Part shown: piece after piece, positions 16,466 through 25,761 of the stretch | Layout of the letters: every line of letters begins with the position of its first letter | Position numbering within the stretch: the stretch's first letter is position 1 | From: Persicimonas caeni | GTDB lineage: Bacteria > Myxococcota_A > Bradymonadia > Bradymonadales > Bradymonadaceae | Length of the DNA: 64,000 nucleotides | Reading direction: 5' to 3' | Assembly: GCF_006517175.1 (NCBI RefSeq) | Contig: NZ_CP041186.1 | Location: 6,351,074 to 6,415,073, forward strand | Made by a program: the position numbers and the translations under genes | Notes under the pieces: generated by a model | Told to the model about the DNA's origin: nothing | The model's database searches: none | Seen by the model: the letters and a program-made list of their open reading frames with translations, nothing else

Positions 16466-17754
16466 GAGCGACCTCGTCGCTTTCGAGAGTCGTAGATCCG
16501 TTGGACCTTGCGCAGGATTTCGTCGGGGGCGGCGTCGACGGCGACGTCTTCGACGCCCATGGCGAGCAGGTCGACCGCGTGTCCGATGGACGGGGCGCCG
16601 ACGACGACCAGCGTGGGGTAGTCTTCGGGGAGGTCGCGGGTGACCACCTCCGGCGAGAGCGCGACGACGACGTCGAAGTCGCCGCCGGATTGCCAGTCGC
16701 GCACATACCAGCCGGCGGCCTGCGCGGCGACGGTCAGCTGAGTCGAGGCCTCGCCGATGAGGCCGAGCACGCCCGGGTTCTTCTCGTCGAAGCCGCTCGC
16801 GGGCTTCACCGACGCCTTGGCCGCGCCGGCGGTGGTCACCGCGCGGCGGTTTCTGGGCTGCAGCAGCCTCGCCGGCCGTCCCCGCCCGCGCATCTCCTCG
16901 CTGGCGAGGAGCTTTCGCAAAAACGTGCTCGCCTCGAAAGCGCTCGGGCGGCTCGCCGGCTCTTTGGCGAGCATCGACAGGACGAAGTTGTCGAGCGCGG
17001 CGGGGATATCGGCGTCGGGGGCCTTGATGCGCATGCTCGTCGCCGGGATGTAGACGTGGGCGTTGAGCATCTCGATGAGCTTGGCCGGCTCGACGACCGA
17101 TTCGCCGCAGAGCAATTCGTAGAGCACGCAGCCCATCGAGTAGATGTCGCTCTTGGGGCCGATGTCGGGCAGGCTTCGGGCCTGCTCGGGCGACAGAAAC
17201 TGCGGCGTGCCCGTCAGGCGGCCCTCCTGGGTCATCCGGCTCAGGTCCTCATCCTTGGCGATGAAGGCGAGCCCGAAGTCGACGAGCGTGGCGTGGGGGC
17301 CGGCGTCGGTCTCGGTGATGAAGATATTCTCGGGCTTGATGTCGCGGTGGACGAGCCCCATCTCGTGGGTGACGGTGAGCACGTCGCAGATCTGCAGGCC
17401 GATCTCGAGGGCGCGGCGCTTGTCGATGGGGCCGTCGCCGACCTCACTTTCGAGCGGGTGGCCGACCAGGTACTCCATGACGATGTAGAGCGCGCCGTCG
17501 TGCTCGCCGTAGTCGAAGACGGTGACCGCGTTGGGGTGGTCGAGGCGCGACATTACCTTGGCCTCGCGGTCGAAACGCGCGCGGAATTCGGCGTCGTCGG
17601 TCGAGTGGGCGTGCAGGAATTTGACGGCCACGCGCCGGTCGAGGTGGGTGTGGCGCGCCTCGACGACGACGCCCATGCCGCCGGCGCCGAGTTTGTCGAC
17701 GACCTCGTACTTGCCGCCGACGACGGTGCCCGGTCTGAGTGCGAGCTCGCTCAT
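16462..17754 (-). CDS. Ser/Thr protein kinase with C-terminal pseudo-receiver-like domain
   Basis: 430 residues, no transmembrane helix, so cytoplasmic. Kinase motifs in order: glycine loop LGAGGMGVV (residue 22 on), VAVKF Lys, HRDIKPENIF (about 133-142), DFGLAF (about 157) and TPQFLSPEQA. Residues about 310-425, after an Arg-rich linker, contain an alternating beta/alpha pattern of receiver type (DVVVALSPEVVT, TLVVVGAPS, GVEDVAVDAAPDEILRK) with neither the acceptor Asp nor the conserved Lys, hence likely a pseudo-receiver used for protein contact. ATGA overlaps link it to both neighbours (cyclase stop and LysM gene start), so all four proteins should be made in fixed ratio. Substrate unknown; the envelope proteins or cyclase are candidates by context. 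Confidence 0.9.
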   Translation of the reverse strand: MSELALRPGTVVGGKYEVVDKLGAGGMGVVVEARHTHLDRRVAVKFLHAHSTDDAEFRARFDREAKVMSRLDHPNAVTVFDYGEHDGALYIVMEYLVGHPLESEVGDGPIDKRRALEIGLQICDVLTVTHEMGLVHRDIKPENIFITETDAGPHATLVDFGLAFIAKDEDLSRMTQEGRLTGTPQFLSPEQARSLPDIGPKSDIYSMGCVLYELLCGESVVEPAKLIEMLNAHVYIPATSMRIKAPDADIPAALDNFVLSMLAKEPASRPSAFEASTFLRKLLASEEMRGRGRPARLLQPRNRRAVTTAGAAKASVKPASGFDEKNPGVLGLIGEASTQLTVAAQAAGWYVRDWQSGGDFDVVVALSPEVVTRDLPEDYPTLVVVGAPSIGHAVDLLAMGVEDVAVDAAPDEILRKVQRIYDSRKRRGRS

Positions 17755-19490
17755 AACAACACCTCGTAGACAGTGGCGTCCTCGCCGCCCACGGTGAGCA
17801 GCTCGGTGGAGGCGCGCCGGAAGACGAACTGGTCGGCGGCGGTCCGCTGGACGTCCTCGGTGACCAGCACCTGGTTGTCGTGGGCGAGCGCTTCGAGGCG
17901 CGCGGCGAGGTTCACGGCCTTGCCGATGGCGGTGTACTCCATGCGGGTCTCGGAGCCGACGTTGCCCACGACCGCCTCGCCCACGTGCACGCCCATGGCG
18001 AGCTTGACCTCGACGCCGAATTCGCGCGACCAGCGCCGGTTGGCGAACTCGAGGACGCGGTGGATCTTCTCGGCGGCCTCGAGGGCGTGGAGCACCTGCT
18101 CGGCGTCCTCGCGCGGAGCGCCCCAGAAGGCCATGACGCAGTCGCCGATAAACTTGTCGACGGTGCCGCCGGTCCGGAAGATGACCGTGGTCATCAGGGT
18201 GAAGAGTTCGTTGAGCACGGTGACGACGACCTCCGGCTCGTGGTGCTCACAGAGCGGCGTAAACCGGACGACGTCGGCGAAGAGCACGGTGATCTTGCGG
18301 CGCTCGCCGCCGAGCGCCATCGCCTGCTCGCGGCGCACGACGTTGTCGACGAGATCTTCGGGCAGGTAGCGGCCCAGGTCGGCGCGGATTTCGATCTCGC
18401 GGGCGATCTGCTCCTCGCTCGCCTTGAGGTCGGCGGCGGCGTCGTTGAGCGTGGCGGCGACGAGCGCGATCTCGTCGCGGGTGTCGACGTCGACGCGGGC
18501 GTCGAAGGCGCGCTCGCCCAGGCGCTTGGTGAAGGCGACCACCGCGTCGAGCGGGCGGGTGAGCCGGCCGGCGAAGACCAGCGCGAGGATAAAGGCGATG
18601 GCCGCGGCGCCGGTGGTGCCGAGCCCGACGATCCAGCGCATGCGGATGAGCGAGGCGTAGGCCTCGTCCATCGGGACTTCGACGCGGGTGACCCACGGCA
18701 CGGTCTGCAGCGGAAGGGCGGAGACGAGCACGGGGCGCTCGGGGTGGTCGCCGGAGTGGGCGACGCCCTGGGCGACGATGGTGTCGAGCGACTCCATGAG
18801 GCCGACGGCCGGGAGCGTCTGGCCGCGCAAGTCGGGCGCGGTCGACAGGATGACGCGGCGCTCGGAGTCGACGACGTCGATGCGCGAGCGGGCCGAGAGT
18901 TGGTGGGTGCCGACGCGCTCGGTGCGCTTCTGGGCGACGTCGAGCGGGACGACGGTGCGCAAGAAGCCTGTGATCTCGGAGGGCTTCGGCCGAATGGCGA
19001 TGACCATCTCGACGGTCGCCTCGCCGTCGTCGCCGACTTGCAGGTTGTCGACGAGCATCGGCTCGCTGCCGGCGCGCTGGGCGACCTGCTTTGCGAGCGG
19101 CTCGAGGGTGAAGCCGTCGCCGGTCTGGTCGATCTGGGCGATATAGTCGCCCTGTTGGTCGTAGATGGCGACCGTCTCGATGAGCGGGTCGGCTTCGACC
19201 AGCGCGGTGGCGACCTCGACGCGGTTGTCTTGCGGGATGGCCGGGTTGGTGAGCACCTGCTGGACACCGAGCAGGCTGTCGCGCGCGTCGGCGATGGCCG
19301 CCTCGATCGTCTCGGCGATGTCCTCGGCGACTGCCAGGCGCATCTCGCGGTTCTGCGTCTCGAGGGTGCTCGCGTTGACCTCCATGAGCCCCAGGCCGAC
19401 GGCGAGGGCGGGGAGCACGGCCAAGAGGCCGCCGAAGACGACGAGCTTGAGCTTGAGCGGAAAGCGAATGTCGGGGCGATCGGCGCTCAT
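17751..19490 (-). CDS. Membrane-bound class III adenylate cyclase with Cache-like sensor and HAMP
   Basis: 579 residues. An N-terminal helix (KLVVFGGLLAVLPALAVGLGL) and a second one near residue 285 (GAAAIAFILALVFAG) bracket a periplasmic, Cache-like sensor of about 240 residues. HAMP follows (RPLDAVVAFTKRLG ... DEIALVAATLN). The catalytic domain has metal-binding Asp residues in LFADVVRFTPL and FIGDCVMAFWG, the purine-selecting Lys of VDKFIG, a Thr seven residues before the transition-state Asn in YTAIGKAVNLAARLE, and the matching Arg. The Lys/Thr pair points to ATP, so cAMP is expected. The start overlaps the OmpA-like stop by ATGA. It probably converts an envelope stimulus into cAMP. Confidence 0.92.
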   Translation of the reverse strand: MSADRPDIRFPLKLKLVVFGGLLAVLPALAVGLGLMEVNASTLETQNREMRLAVAEDIAETIEAAIADARDSLLGVQQVLTNPAIPQDNRVEVATALVEADPLIETVAIYDQQGDYIAQIDQTGDGFTLEPLAKQVAQRAGSEPMLVDNLQVGDDGEATVEMVIAIRPKPSEITGFLRTVVPLDVAQKRTERVGTHQLSARSRIDVVDSERRVILSTAPDLRGQTLPAVGLMESLDTIVAQGVAHSGDHPERPVLVSALPLQTVPWVTRVEVPMDEAYASLIRMRWIVGLGTTGAAAIAFILALVFAGRLTRPLDAVVAFTKRLGERAFDARVDVDTRDEIALVAATLNDAAADLKASEEQIAREIEIRADLGRYLPEDLVDNVVRREQAMALGGERRKITVLFADVVRFTPLCEHHEPEVVVTVLNELFTLMTTVIFRTGGTVDKFIGDCVMAFWGAPREDAEQVLHALEAAEKIHRVLEFANRRWSREFGVEVKLAMGVHVGEAVVGNVGSETRMEYTAIGKAVNLAARLEALAHDNQVLVTEDVQRTAADQFVFRRASTELLTVGGEDATVYEVLL

Positions 19491-21286
19491 GGGTCACCCC
19501 GCTCGCCCTCGTCTGCACGGACGCGTTCGATGATATGGAACTCCACGCGCCGGTTGTCGGCGCGGCCGTCGGCGGTGTCGTTGTCGGCGATGGGGTGGCT
19601 CTCGCCGTAGCCACGCGCGGACAGACGCTCGGCGTCGACGCCTTGCTCGATGAGGAATTCTTTGACCGACACGGCGCGCTGCTGGGACAACTCGAGGTTG
19701 TCCTGCTCGTCGCCGCGCGAGTCGGTGTGGCCCTGCACGCGGAGCAGGCGGATGTCGGCGTTGGCCTTCATGACCGAGGCGACCTGCTCGAGCACCGAGT
19801 GGCTGCGACTTTTTATCGTGGCGCGGGCGGTGTCGAAGTGGACGCGCTCGAGGATTTCGATGCGGTCGCCGCTCAGGCGCACGGCGCTGTCGCCCTCGTC
19901 GGGGCAGCCGTCGGTGTCGTCGACGCCGTTGACCGACTCGGGCACGTCGGGGCAGGCGTCGTCGGCGTCGGCGATGCCGTCGCGGTCGTTGTCCGCGTCG
20001 GGGCAGCCGTCGTTGTCCTCGAAGCCGTCGGCGTCTTCGGCCTCGTTGGGGCAGCGGTCGACGGAGGCGTCGATGCCGTCACCGTCCTCGTCGACGAAGG
20101 GGCAGCCGGAGGTCTTTTCGGTGCCGGGCGTGTCGGGGCAGGCGTCGTTGAAGTCGGCGATGCCGTCGGCGTCGTTGTCCGAGTCGGGGCAGCCGTCGGC
20201 GTCTTCGAAGCCGTCGACGTCCTCGGGGACGTTGGGGCAGTTGTCTCGGGTGTCCGGGACGCCGTCGGCGTCGTTGTCGGGGTCGGCGCAGCCGTCGTCG
20301 TCTTGAAAGCCGTCGAAATCCTCGGGGAGGCCGGCGCAGCCGTCTGCGCTCGACGAGGCGCTCAGGCCCAGGCTGCCTCCGTTCGACGGTGCGTAGCCCA
20401 CCGAGGCGACCACGCGCACGTCGGGCGAGCCGTAGCCGCCCGACAGGGAGCCGCCGGCGCCGAAGGTGCTCGAAAGGCCGGTCGCGCCCCAACGAACGCG
20501 CGCACCGCCGAGGTAGCCGGCGCTGACCGAGCGGGTGGGGTCGGCGAGGGCTTCCCAACGGCCGAAGCCCGAGAGCAGCAGCGTGACGGTGTCGGGGACG
20601 ACGGTCGCCTCGGCGCCCAGGCGCACGTCGAGGCGGTCGTCGGTGGAGAGCAGGGCGTTACTCGTCTGCGATTGAAGCGCCCAGCCGACGTTCGCGGCCA
20701 CGCGCCAGGGATAGGCGCCGTCGCTTCGGTAGTCGGCGATGAGCGAGCCGAGCGCGCCGGCCGAGCCGTTCGATTGGTAGGGGGCGTCGTCGGAGGTGGG
20801 CAGGTAGCCTGTGAGCTGCGCGCCCAGGCCGAGCCCCTGTTCGTCGAGGAGGTGGAAGCGCACTTGCCCGCGCGCTTCGGCCAGGTCGATCGTGTTGGGG
20901 GCGGGCAGGCCCGCGGCCGCGTTGCCCGACTGGTAGAGCACGACGGGCAGGACGAGGCCGACTTCGACGCGGTCGAAGAAGCCCACGCCCAAGCCGACGT
21001 CGAGCTTGTATTGCTCGTCGACCAGTTGGGTAATCGGCGTCGAATCGGAGCGTCGCTGCAGCTCGATGGGGTCGTCGGCGTAGTGGGCGACGAGCTCGAC
21101 GCTCGGCAACAGGTGCGGGGCGACCCGGCTCGTGGCCACCGACCAGATCGACGTCGCGCCGACGGCCTGCGGCTCGAAGGTCTCCGAGGCGGGCGTCTGC
21201 GCGTTCGAGGTCATCGGCCACAGCAGCGCGACGAGCAGCGAGGCGAGCAGAGTCGTACGTCGTAAATGGTGGAGTGTTGTGTTCAT
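19487..21286 (-). CDS. OmpA-family barrel protein with thrombospondin-3 linker
   Basis: 599 residues from the ATG at 21286, which is preceded by GAGGTG and begins a signal peptide ending SNAQT; a further upstream start adds 12 non-signal residues. Residues about 30-290 look like a transmembrane barrel. Residues 300-470 contain repeated DxDxDGxxD(N) loops with CPNVPEDVDGFEDADGCPD-type pairs, a Ca-binding TSP3 rod with regular cysteines. The C-terminal 110 residues are an OmpA domain (VHFDTARATIKSRS ... VQGHTDSRGD ... LSARGYGESHPI ... NRRVEFHI) that holds peptidoglycan. First gene of the coupled operon; presumably the peptidoglycan/outer-membrane-contacting partner for the downstream cyclase, kinase and LysM protein. 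Confidence 0.9.
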   Translation of the reverse strand: MNTTLHHLRRTTLLASLLVALLWPMTSNAQTPASETFEPQAVGATSIWSVATSRVAPHLLPSVELVAHYADDPIELQRRSDSTPITQLVDEQYKLDVGLGVGFFDRVEVGLVLPVVLYQSGNAAAGLPAPNTIDLAEARGQVRFHLLDEQGLGLGAQLTGYLPTSDDAPYQSNGSAGALGSLIADYRSDGAYPWRVAANVGWALQSQTSNALLSTDDRLDVRLGAEATVVPDTVTLLLSGFGRWEALADPTRSVSAGYLGGARVRWGATGLSSTFGAGGSLSGGYGSPDVRVVASVGYAPSNGGSLGLSASSSADGCAGLPEDFDGFQDDDGCADPDNDADGVPDTRDNCPNVPEDVDGFEDADGCPDSDNDADGIADFNDACPDTPGTEKTSGCPFVDEDGDGIDASVDRCPNEAEDADGFEDNDGCPDADNDRDGIADADDACPDVPESVNGVDDTDGCPDEGDSAVRLSGDRIEILERVHFDTARATIKSRSHSVLEQVASVMKANADIRLLRVQGHTDSRGDEQDNLELSQQRAVSVKEFLIEQGVDAERLSARGYGESHPIADNDTADGRADNRRVEFHIIERVRADEGERGDP

Positions 21287-21512
21287 GATGCGTTTCACCT
21301 CGAATGCTCTGCGTGAGAGCAAGGTGATTACTCGCTCGCCCGTTCAACTTCAACTGCATCATACGCAAGGCGTGGAGCAAGTACTGCGCCGTTTGGATGC
21401 AATTTTGGATGAATTTGGGGTATGAAGTTGCTATCGGTCGATGAAAGACGTTCACTTAGCGGACAGCAAACAAGGCAGCTGACCGCTCGAGATTTCGCGC
21501 AGCAGGATAGTC
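21287..21512. promoter_or_regulatory. Divergent promoter region between the OmpA operon and a response regulator
   Basis: 226 bases with outward promoters needed in both directions. The centre (about 21400-21430, with CAATTTTGGATGAATTTGGG) is noticeably more A/T-rich than its surroundings. Co-location makes the response regulator a plausible local controller of the operon, but no binding site can be assigned. Confidence 0.45.
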
Positions 21513-22214
21513 ATGACGATTTGGGTCATTGATGACGACATCACGCTCAGGAAGATGGTGCGCCAGATCCTGACGCAGGAGGGATTCGAGGTTCGCGCCT
21601 ACGACGGGCCGGAAGGTGTCGTCGAGGCGTTGGGCGATGAGGAGCCGGAGCTGCTCTTGCTCGACGTGCGCATGCCGGGGAAGAAGGGCACCGACCTGTG
21701 TCGCGAGATTCGCGCGCAGTCGAAGGTGCCGATCATCTTCGTGTCATCGGCGGGCGATCCCATCGACCGGGTGGTGGGCTTGGAGCTGGGGGCGGACGAC
21801 TACATCACCAAGCCGTTCCATCCCAAAGAACTCGTCGCGCGCGTCAACGCCGTTTTGCGCCGGGCGGTGTTGGACGACGACGAGGGAGACGACGAACTCC
21901 TCGTCGTCGGAGACCTCTCGCTCGACCCCACCGCGATCAAGGTGAAGTACGCCGACAGCGAGTTGCCGCTGACGAAGACGGAGTTTCGCCTGCTGCAGAC
22001 GCTGATGGAGCAGCCCCAGAAGGTGTTTAGTAGAAAGGAGCTCATGGCGGGCGCCTACGAGGGCACCCGCGTGAGCAAAAAGACGATCGACAGCCATATT
22101 CGGCGGCTACGCACGAGCTTTGATGCCTGCAAAATCGACCCGATTCGCACCGTGCGCGGGGTGGGCTATGCGCTCGACTACGAGATGTTGACCGCGGAGA
22201 CCGAAAGCGTTTAG
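21513..22214 (+). CDS. OmpR/PhoB-family response regulator
   Basis: 233 residues. Receiver: acidic pair DDD near residue 7-9, phospho-acceptor Asp51 in LLLLDVRMPG, S/T in VSSAG, and Lys in YITKPFHP. A 15-residue acidic linker (DDDEGDDELL) leads to a winged helix (LTKTEFRLLQTLMEQPQKVFS ... TIDSHIRRLR ... GVGYAL). It should be a phosphorylation-controlled DNA-binding protein. AGGA precedes the ATG by 5-6 bases. No histidine kinase is adjacent, so its partner is unknown; the hybrid kinase with terminal HPt at 10571-12568 is one candidate in this window. Confidence 0.95.
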   Translation: MTIWVIDDDITLRKMVRQILTQEGFEVRAYDGPEGVVEALGDEEPELLLLDVRMPGKKGTDLCREIRAQSKVPIIFVSSAGDPIDRVVGLELGADDYITKPFHPKELVARVNAVLRRAVLDDDEGDDELLVVGDLSLDPTAIKVKYADSELPLTKTEFRLLQTLMEQPQKVFSRKELMAGAYEGTRVSKKTIDSHIRRLRTSFDACKIDPIRTVRGVGYALDYEMLTAETESV

Positions 22215-22306
22215 AGCGCGGGGATGGCCTTGCTGATGTCGGGGCGCCCGCTACATAGGCATATAAGGACATAGGGGCTGCGTAGCGCGACGCCCGGGGA
22301 GTTTGA

Positions 22307-22951
22307 TTATGCTTCGGTCGTGAGCCCGACCGGGCAGCTCACGCCGGTGCCGCCAATGCCGCAGTAGCCGCCGGGATTCTTGGCGAGGTACTGCTGGTGG
22401 TAGTCCTCGGCGTAGTAGAGCTCGGGGGCTTCTTTGATCTCGGTGGTGATTTCACCGTAGCCCGCGCTCGACAGTTCGTTCCCGTAGGCCTCGCGTGAGG
22501 CGAGCGCCGCTTCCTTTTGTTCCTCGTCAAACCAGTAGATCGTCGAGCGGTACTGGGTGCCGGTGTCGGCACCTTGGCGCATGCCCTGGGTGGGGTCGTG
22601 ATTCTCCCAGAAGATGCGAAGCAGCTCGTCGTAGCTCACCTGGTTGGGGTCGAAGACGACCAGGACGACCTCGGCGTGGCCGGTTCGTCCGGTGCACACC
22701 TCGCGGTAGGTCGGGTTGGGCGTGTAGCCACCGGCATAGCCGACGGCGGTGCTGTAGACGCCGTCGGTCTGCCAGAACTTGCGCTCGGCGCCCCAGAAGC
22801 AACCCATGCCGAACATCGCCATCTCGAGATGGTCGTCGAAGGGGCCTTTGATGGGCGTGCCGAGCACGGCGTGCTCGTTGGTGATGTCGATGGCGCGATC
22901 GCGGCCGGGCAGGGCCTCATCCGCGGTCGGCAGGGTGGTTTTGTGCTTCAT
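22307..22951 (-). CDS. msrA: Peptide methionine-S-sulfoxide reductase MsrA
   Basis: 214 residues, full length. Catalytic Cys51 is in [11 protein letters not shown], followed by the family markers [24 protein letters not shown] and the substrate-site residues [23 protein letters not shown]. The C-terminal [13 protein letters not shown] supplies resolving cysteines, so a thioredoxin-recycled enzyme. No signal peptide, hence cytoplasmic. It follows a thioredoxin-TPR gene by 9 bases on the same strand, and the pair is almost certainly an operon: the thioredoxin-like partner could supply reducing power or hold damaged proteins. Repairs oxidised Met. Confidence 0.95.
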   Translation of the reverse strand: MKHKTTLPTADEALPGRDRAIDITNEHAVLGTPIKGPFDDHLEMAMFGMGCFWGAERKFWQTDGVYSTAVGYAGGYTPNPTYREVCTGRTGHAEVVLVVFDPNQVSYDELLRIFWENHDPTQGMRQGADTGTQYRSTIYWFDEEQKEAALASREAYGNELSSAGYGEITTEIKEAPELYYAEDYHQQYLAKNPGGYCGIGGTGVSCPVGLTTEA

Positions 22952-22960
22952 GGGGTGTCC

Positions 22961-23809
22961 TCAGTACATGGCGCGGCCGAGTTTCTTTTGCCATTCGCGC
23001 ACTTCATCGGTGTTCGGGCCCATCACCTCGAAGATACGCACCATGGTTTCACGCCCGGCATCGTCGCGAAAGCCGCGATCTCGGATGACGATCTGTAGCA
23101 GGTGGTCGAGGGCTTCATCAAACCGGCGCTGCGAGGCGAGCTTGATGCCGAGTTGCCAGCGCGACTCGAGGTCGGCCGCATCTTCTTCGACCCGGGCCTG
23201 AAGCTCGTCGACCGGCGCGAATTGCGCCGCCTGCACGTCGAGCAGCACGCGCTCGTACTCGCCGTCTCGCTCGGCGATGGGCACCTGGTCGAGCAGTTCT
23301 TCGGCCCGTTCGTTCTCACCGCGCATCGCGCTCACCCGGGCCATGCCGAGCAGCGCGTCGATGTGGTCGGGGTCTTCGTCGAGCACCTGTTCGTAAATCG
23401 ACGCCGCCGCGTCGAGGTCGCCGCTCTCTTCGAGCGCTTCGGCCTCGTCGAGCTGGGCGTCGGGCTCCGAAGGTAAGATGCCGTCGAGCCACGCTTCGAT
23501 TCGACTTTGGGGCAGGGCGCCGGTGAACTCGTCGACCATGCGCCCGTCGACGAACGCTTTGACCGCCGGAATCCCGCGCACGCCGAAGCGCTGCGCGCTC
23601 TGCTGGTTGTTGTCGACGTTGACCTTGGCGAGGATCCACTCGCCGCCGGCCTTGGCGGCCATGCTCTCCAACGTCGGGCCCAACGCGCGGCACGGGCCGC
23701 ACCAGGGCGCCCAGAAGTCGACCACGACGGGCACGTCGTGCGAGCGGGCGATGACTTCTTGTTCGAAATTCTGATCGGTGACGTCGATGAGGTGTTGTGT
23801 CTCGGGCAT
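22961..23809 (-). CDS. Thioredoxin fused to TPR domain (CnoX/YbbN-like chaperedoxin)
   Basis: 282 residues: an N-terminal thioredoxin with WCGPC (Cys37, Cys40) and the conserved cis-Pro region [11 protein letters not shown], then TPR-type helices ([39 protein letters not shown] and a second set ending [26 protein letters not shown]). E. coli CnoX combines holdase and redox functions and protects chaperone clients; unlike E. coli CnoX, this protein keeps both cysteines and could be redox active. It is the first gene of an operon with msrA, which fits repair of oxidised proteins. No signal peptide, cytoplasmic. Confidence 0.9.
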   Translation of the reverse strand: MPETQHLIDVTDQNFEQEVIARSHDVPVVVDFWAPWCGPCRALGPTLESMAAKAGGEWILAKVNVDNNQQSAQRFGVRGIPAVKAFVDGRMVDEFTGALPQSRIEAWLDGILPSEPDAQLDEAEALEESGDLDAAASIYEQVLDEDPDHIDALLGMARVSAMRGENERAEELLDQVPIAERDGEYERVLLDVQAAQFAPVDELQARVEEDAADLESRWQLGIKLASQRRFDEALDHLLQIVIRDRGFRDDAGRETMVRIFEVMGPNTDEVREWQKKLGRAMY

Positions 23810-24021
23810 CTCGAAACCTCGTACTGCAGGTAGTTAGAGACCGTTTTCTTCCCCCTGTGCCGGGAGCGCCGGACTAAGATAAACCGGGCGACCGAATTGT
23901 CCACCCCGTGTCTTCGGATGTCGTTGTCCGCTTCTTGTACATGGCTAGGTTGCTTCAATATGGGCTGTATTGCGGAGCGCTCACGCGCTCGAATGATTCT
24001 GACTTTTGTCAGGGGGGATTT

Positions 24022-25734
24022 ATGCGACGCCTTTGCCTTGTGGCATCACTGGCCTCGTTTGTCTGCGCGCTGGCCGCTTGTGGTGACGTCGAGACGGCCA
24101 ATCCTGCGCCATCAGCCGGAGCCAACCAGGCTCAAAACGGCACCTGTGTGACCATCGACCAAGACGTGCACATCGACTCGCCGGCCGACTTGACGCGATT
24201 CGCCCGGCTCGGATGCTTCGACATCAACGGTAGCTTGGCTGTACGGAGTCCGACTGTTCGGACGCTCGACGCTCTGTCGGGGCTACGCTCGGTCAGCTCG
24301 GCGGTGTCGATTTACGATAACCCGCGGCTGGAGTCGATCGACGGCCTGTCGTCGCTCGAGCAGGTGGGCCGCCACTTCGATATCGCCGGCAACCCGGCGC
24401 TGGAGGCCGTCAGGCTCGCGTCGTTGGAGAGTGTGGCTGGAAGCCTCAAGATCTACCGAAACGGCGGCGACTTCTCCTCCGAAGGGCCCGGGCTGCAGCT
24501 GATCGAGCTTTCGTCGTTGCGGAGCACCGGTGGGTTTCTCATCACCGGCAATCGGGGGCTGAGATCGATCCGTGTGCCGAACCTCGCCTCAGTGGACGGC
24601 TCCTTCAGGATCACGCGCCAAGAGGACATCACCCAGATCCGGTTGCCGAGCCTCGAGACCGTCGCAGCCCTATTCGAAATCTCCCACAGCTTCCGAGACC
24701 TGACGACGGTGGATGCGCCCGTGCTCCGTACAATTGGCGGCAGCCTGCTGGTCGAGCGCAACGCGGACCTGGAGAGGTTCAGCGCACCTGGGCTCGAATC
24801 GGTCGGCGGTGACTTCACCATCCAGTTCAACCGCAATCTCGCCGAGTGTGAGATGGAGGCTCTCGCAGCGAGCGTGGCTACGATCGGCGGCGAGGTCATC
24901 GTGTTGGAGAACGACTATTCGGCCGACTGCCCCGGCGACGGCTGTATCATCGACGGCGGCTTGGTCATCGATGATCGCCAAGATATTCAGGACTTCCAGG
25001 CGACCGGATGTACGACCATCGTCGGCGATGTCGTCGTGGAGGGCACCAGCCTGCAAGACTTCAGCGGCATGGAGAACTTGCGGGTCGTCGACGGAGAGTT
25101 CTTCATCCGGGAGAACAGGCGGCTGACGAGCCTTCGCGGCCTCCAGAATATGCGCATCGCCAAGCGGCTTTGGATCGAGGAAAATCCCAGGCTGGCCTCG
25201 CTCTCCGGCCTCGATTCCCTCGAGTTTACCCACTTTCTACAGATCCGGGACAACGCTTCGCTCGCCAGCCTCGCCGGGCTCGAGCTTCTCGAGAGTGCAG
25301 GGCGTCTGATCCTGGAGGGGAATCCGGCGCTGGTGAGCATCGAGGCGCTTTTGGAGTTGCGTGAGACTCATAAATTGGTCATCCGGGACAACCAGAGCCT
25401 GCCCGATGTCGATGGCCTCGATAATCTCAGGCAGGTGGTCGGCAACTTCGCCCTCGAGGAGGGTTTGTTGATCATCGAGAACAACCCCAACCTCATAAAT
25501 ATCGAGGGGTTCAACTCGCTGACAACTATCCGAGGCGGGATTCGGATCATCAACAACGACGCGCTCGAGCGGCTGACGGGGCTGTCGCCATTCAGAGGTT
25601 TGCTGTTCGAGTTGGTGATCGTCGACAACGACACCTTGCCCACCTGTGAGGCGTTGATACTCCAGAGTCTCATCGCCAGCGACTTCACCGACGTCGTCAT
25701 CTCCGGCAATGACGACACCGGTGTGTGCCTGTAG
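24022..25734 (+). CDS. Receptor-L-domain (LRR-like) lipoprotein
   Basis: 570 residues from the ATG at 24022, with AGGGGGGA 3-4 bases upstream; lipobox LAACG at about residue 20. The mature chain contains many copies of a 20-24-residue beta-strand/loop unit (LRSVSSAVSIYDNPRLESIDGL; LEQVGRHFDIAGNPALEAV; LTSLRGLQNMRIAKRLWIEENPRLASL), the receptor L-domain pattern also found in EGFR/insulin-receptor and bacterial ECM33/BspA-like proteins. Cysteines cap the domains (GCFDINGS; DGCIIDGG; GCTTIVGD). The protein is anchored and exposed, presumably for binding a partner on its concave sheet. No catalytic motif. Partner unknown. Confidence 0.8.
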   Translation: MRRLCLVASLASFVCALAACGDVETANPAPSAGANQAQNGTCVTIDQDVHIDSPADLTRFARLGCFDINGSLAVRSPTVRTLDALSGLRSVSSAVSIYDNPRLESIDGLSSLEQVGRHFDIAGNPALEAVRLASLESVAGSLKIYRNGGDFSSEGPGLQLIELSSLRSTGGFLITGNRGLRSIRVPNLASVDGSFRITRQEDITQIRLPSLETVAALFEISHSFRDLTTVDAPVLRTIGGSLLVERNADLERFSAPGLESVGGDFTIQFNRNLAECEMEALAASVATIGGEVIVLENDYSADCPGDGCIIDGGLVIDDRQDIQDFQATGCTTIVGDVVVEGTSLQDFSGMENLRVVDGEFFIRENRRLTSLRGLQNMRIAKRLWIEENPRLASLSGLDSLEFTHFLQIRDNASLASLAGLELLESAGRLILEGNPALVSIEALLELRETHKLVIRDNQSLPDVDGLDNLRQVVGNFALEEGLLIIENNPNLINIEGFNSLTTIRGGIRIINNDALERLTGLSPFRGLLFELVIVDNDTLPTCEALILQSLIASDFTDVVISGNDDTGVCL

Positions 25735-25761
25735 CTCTTGTTGTTGGCGCGGGGCGAGCGC

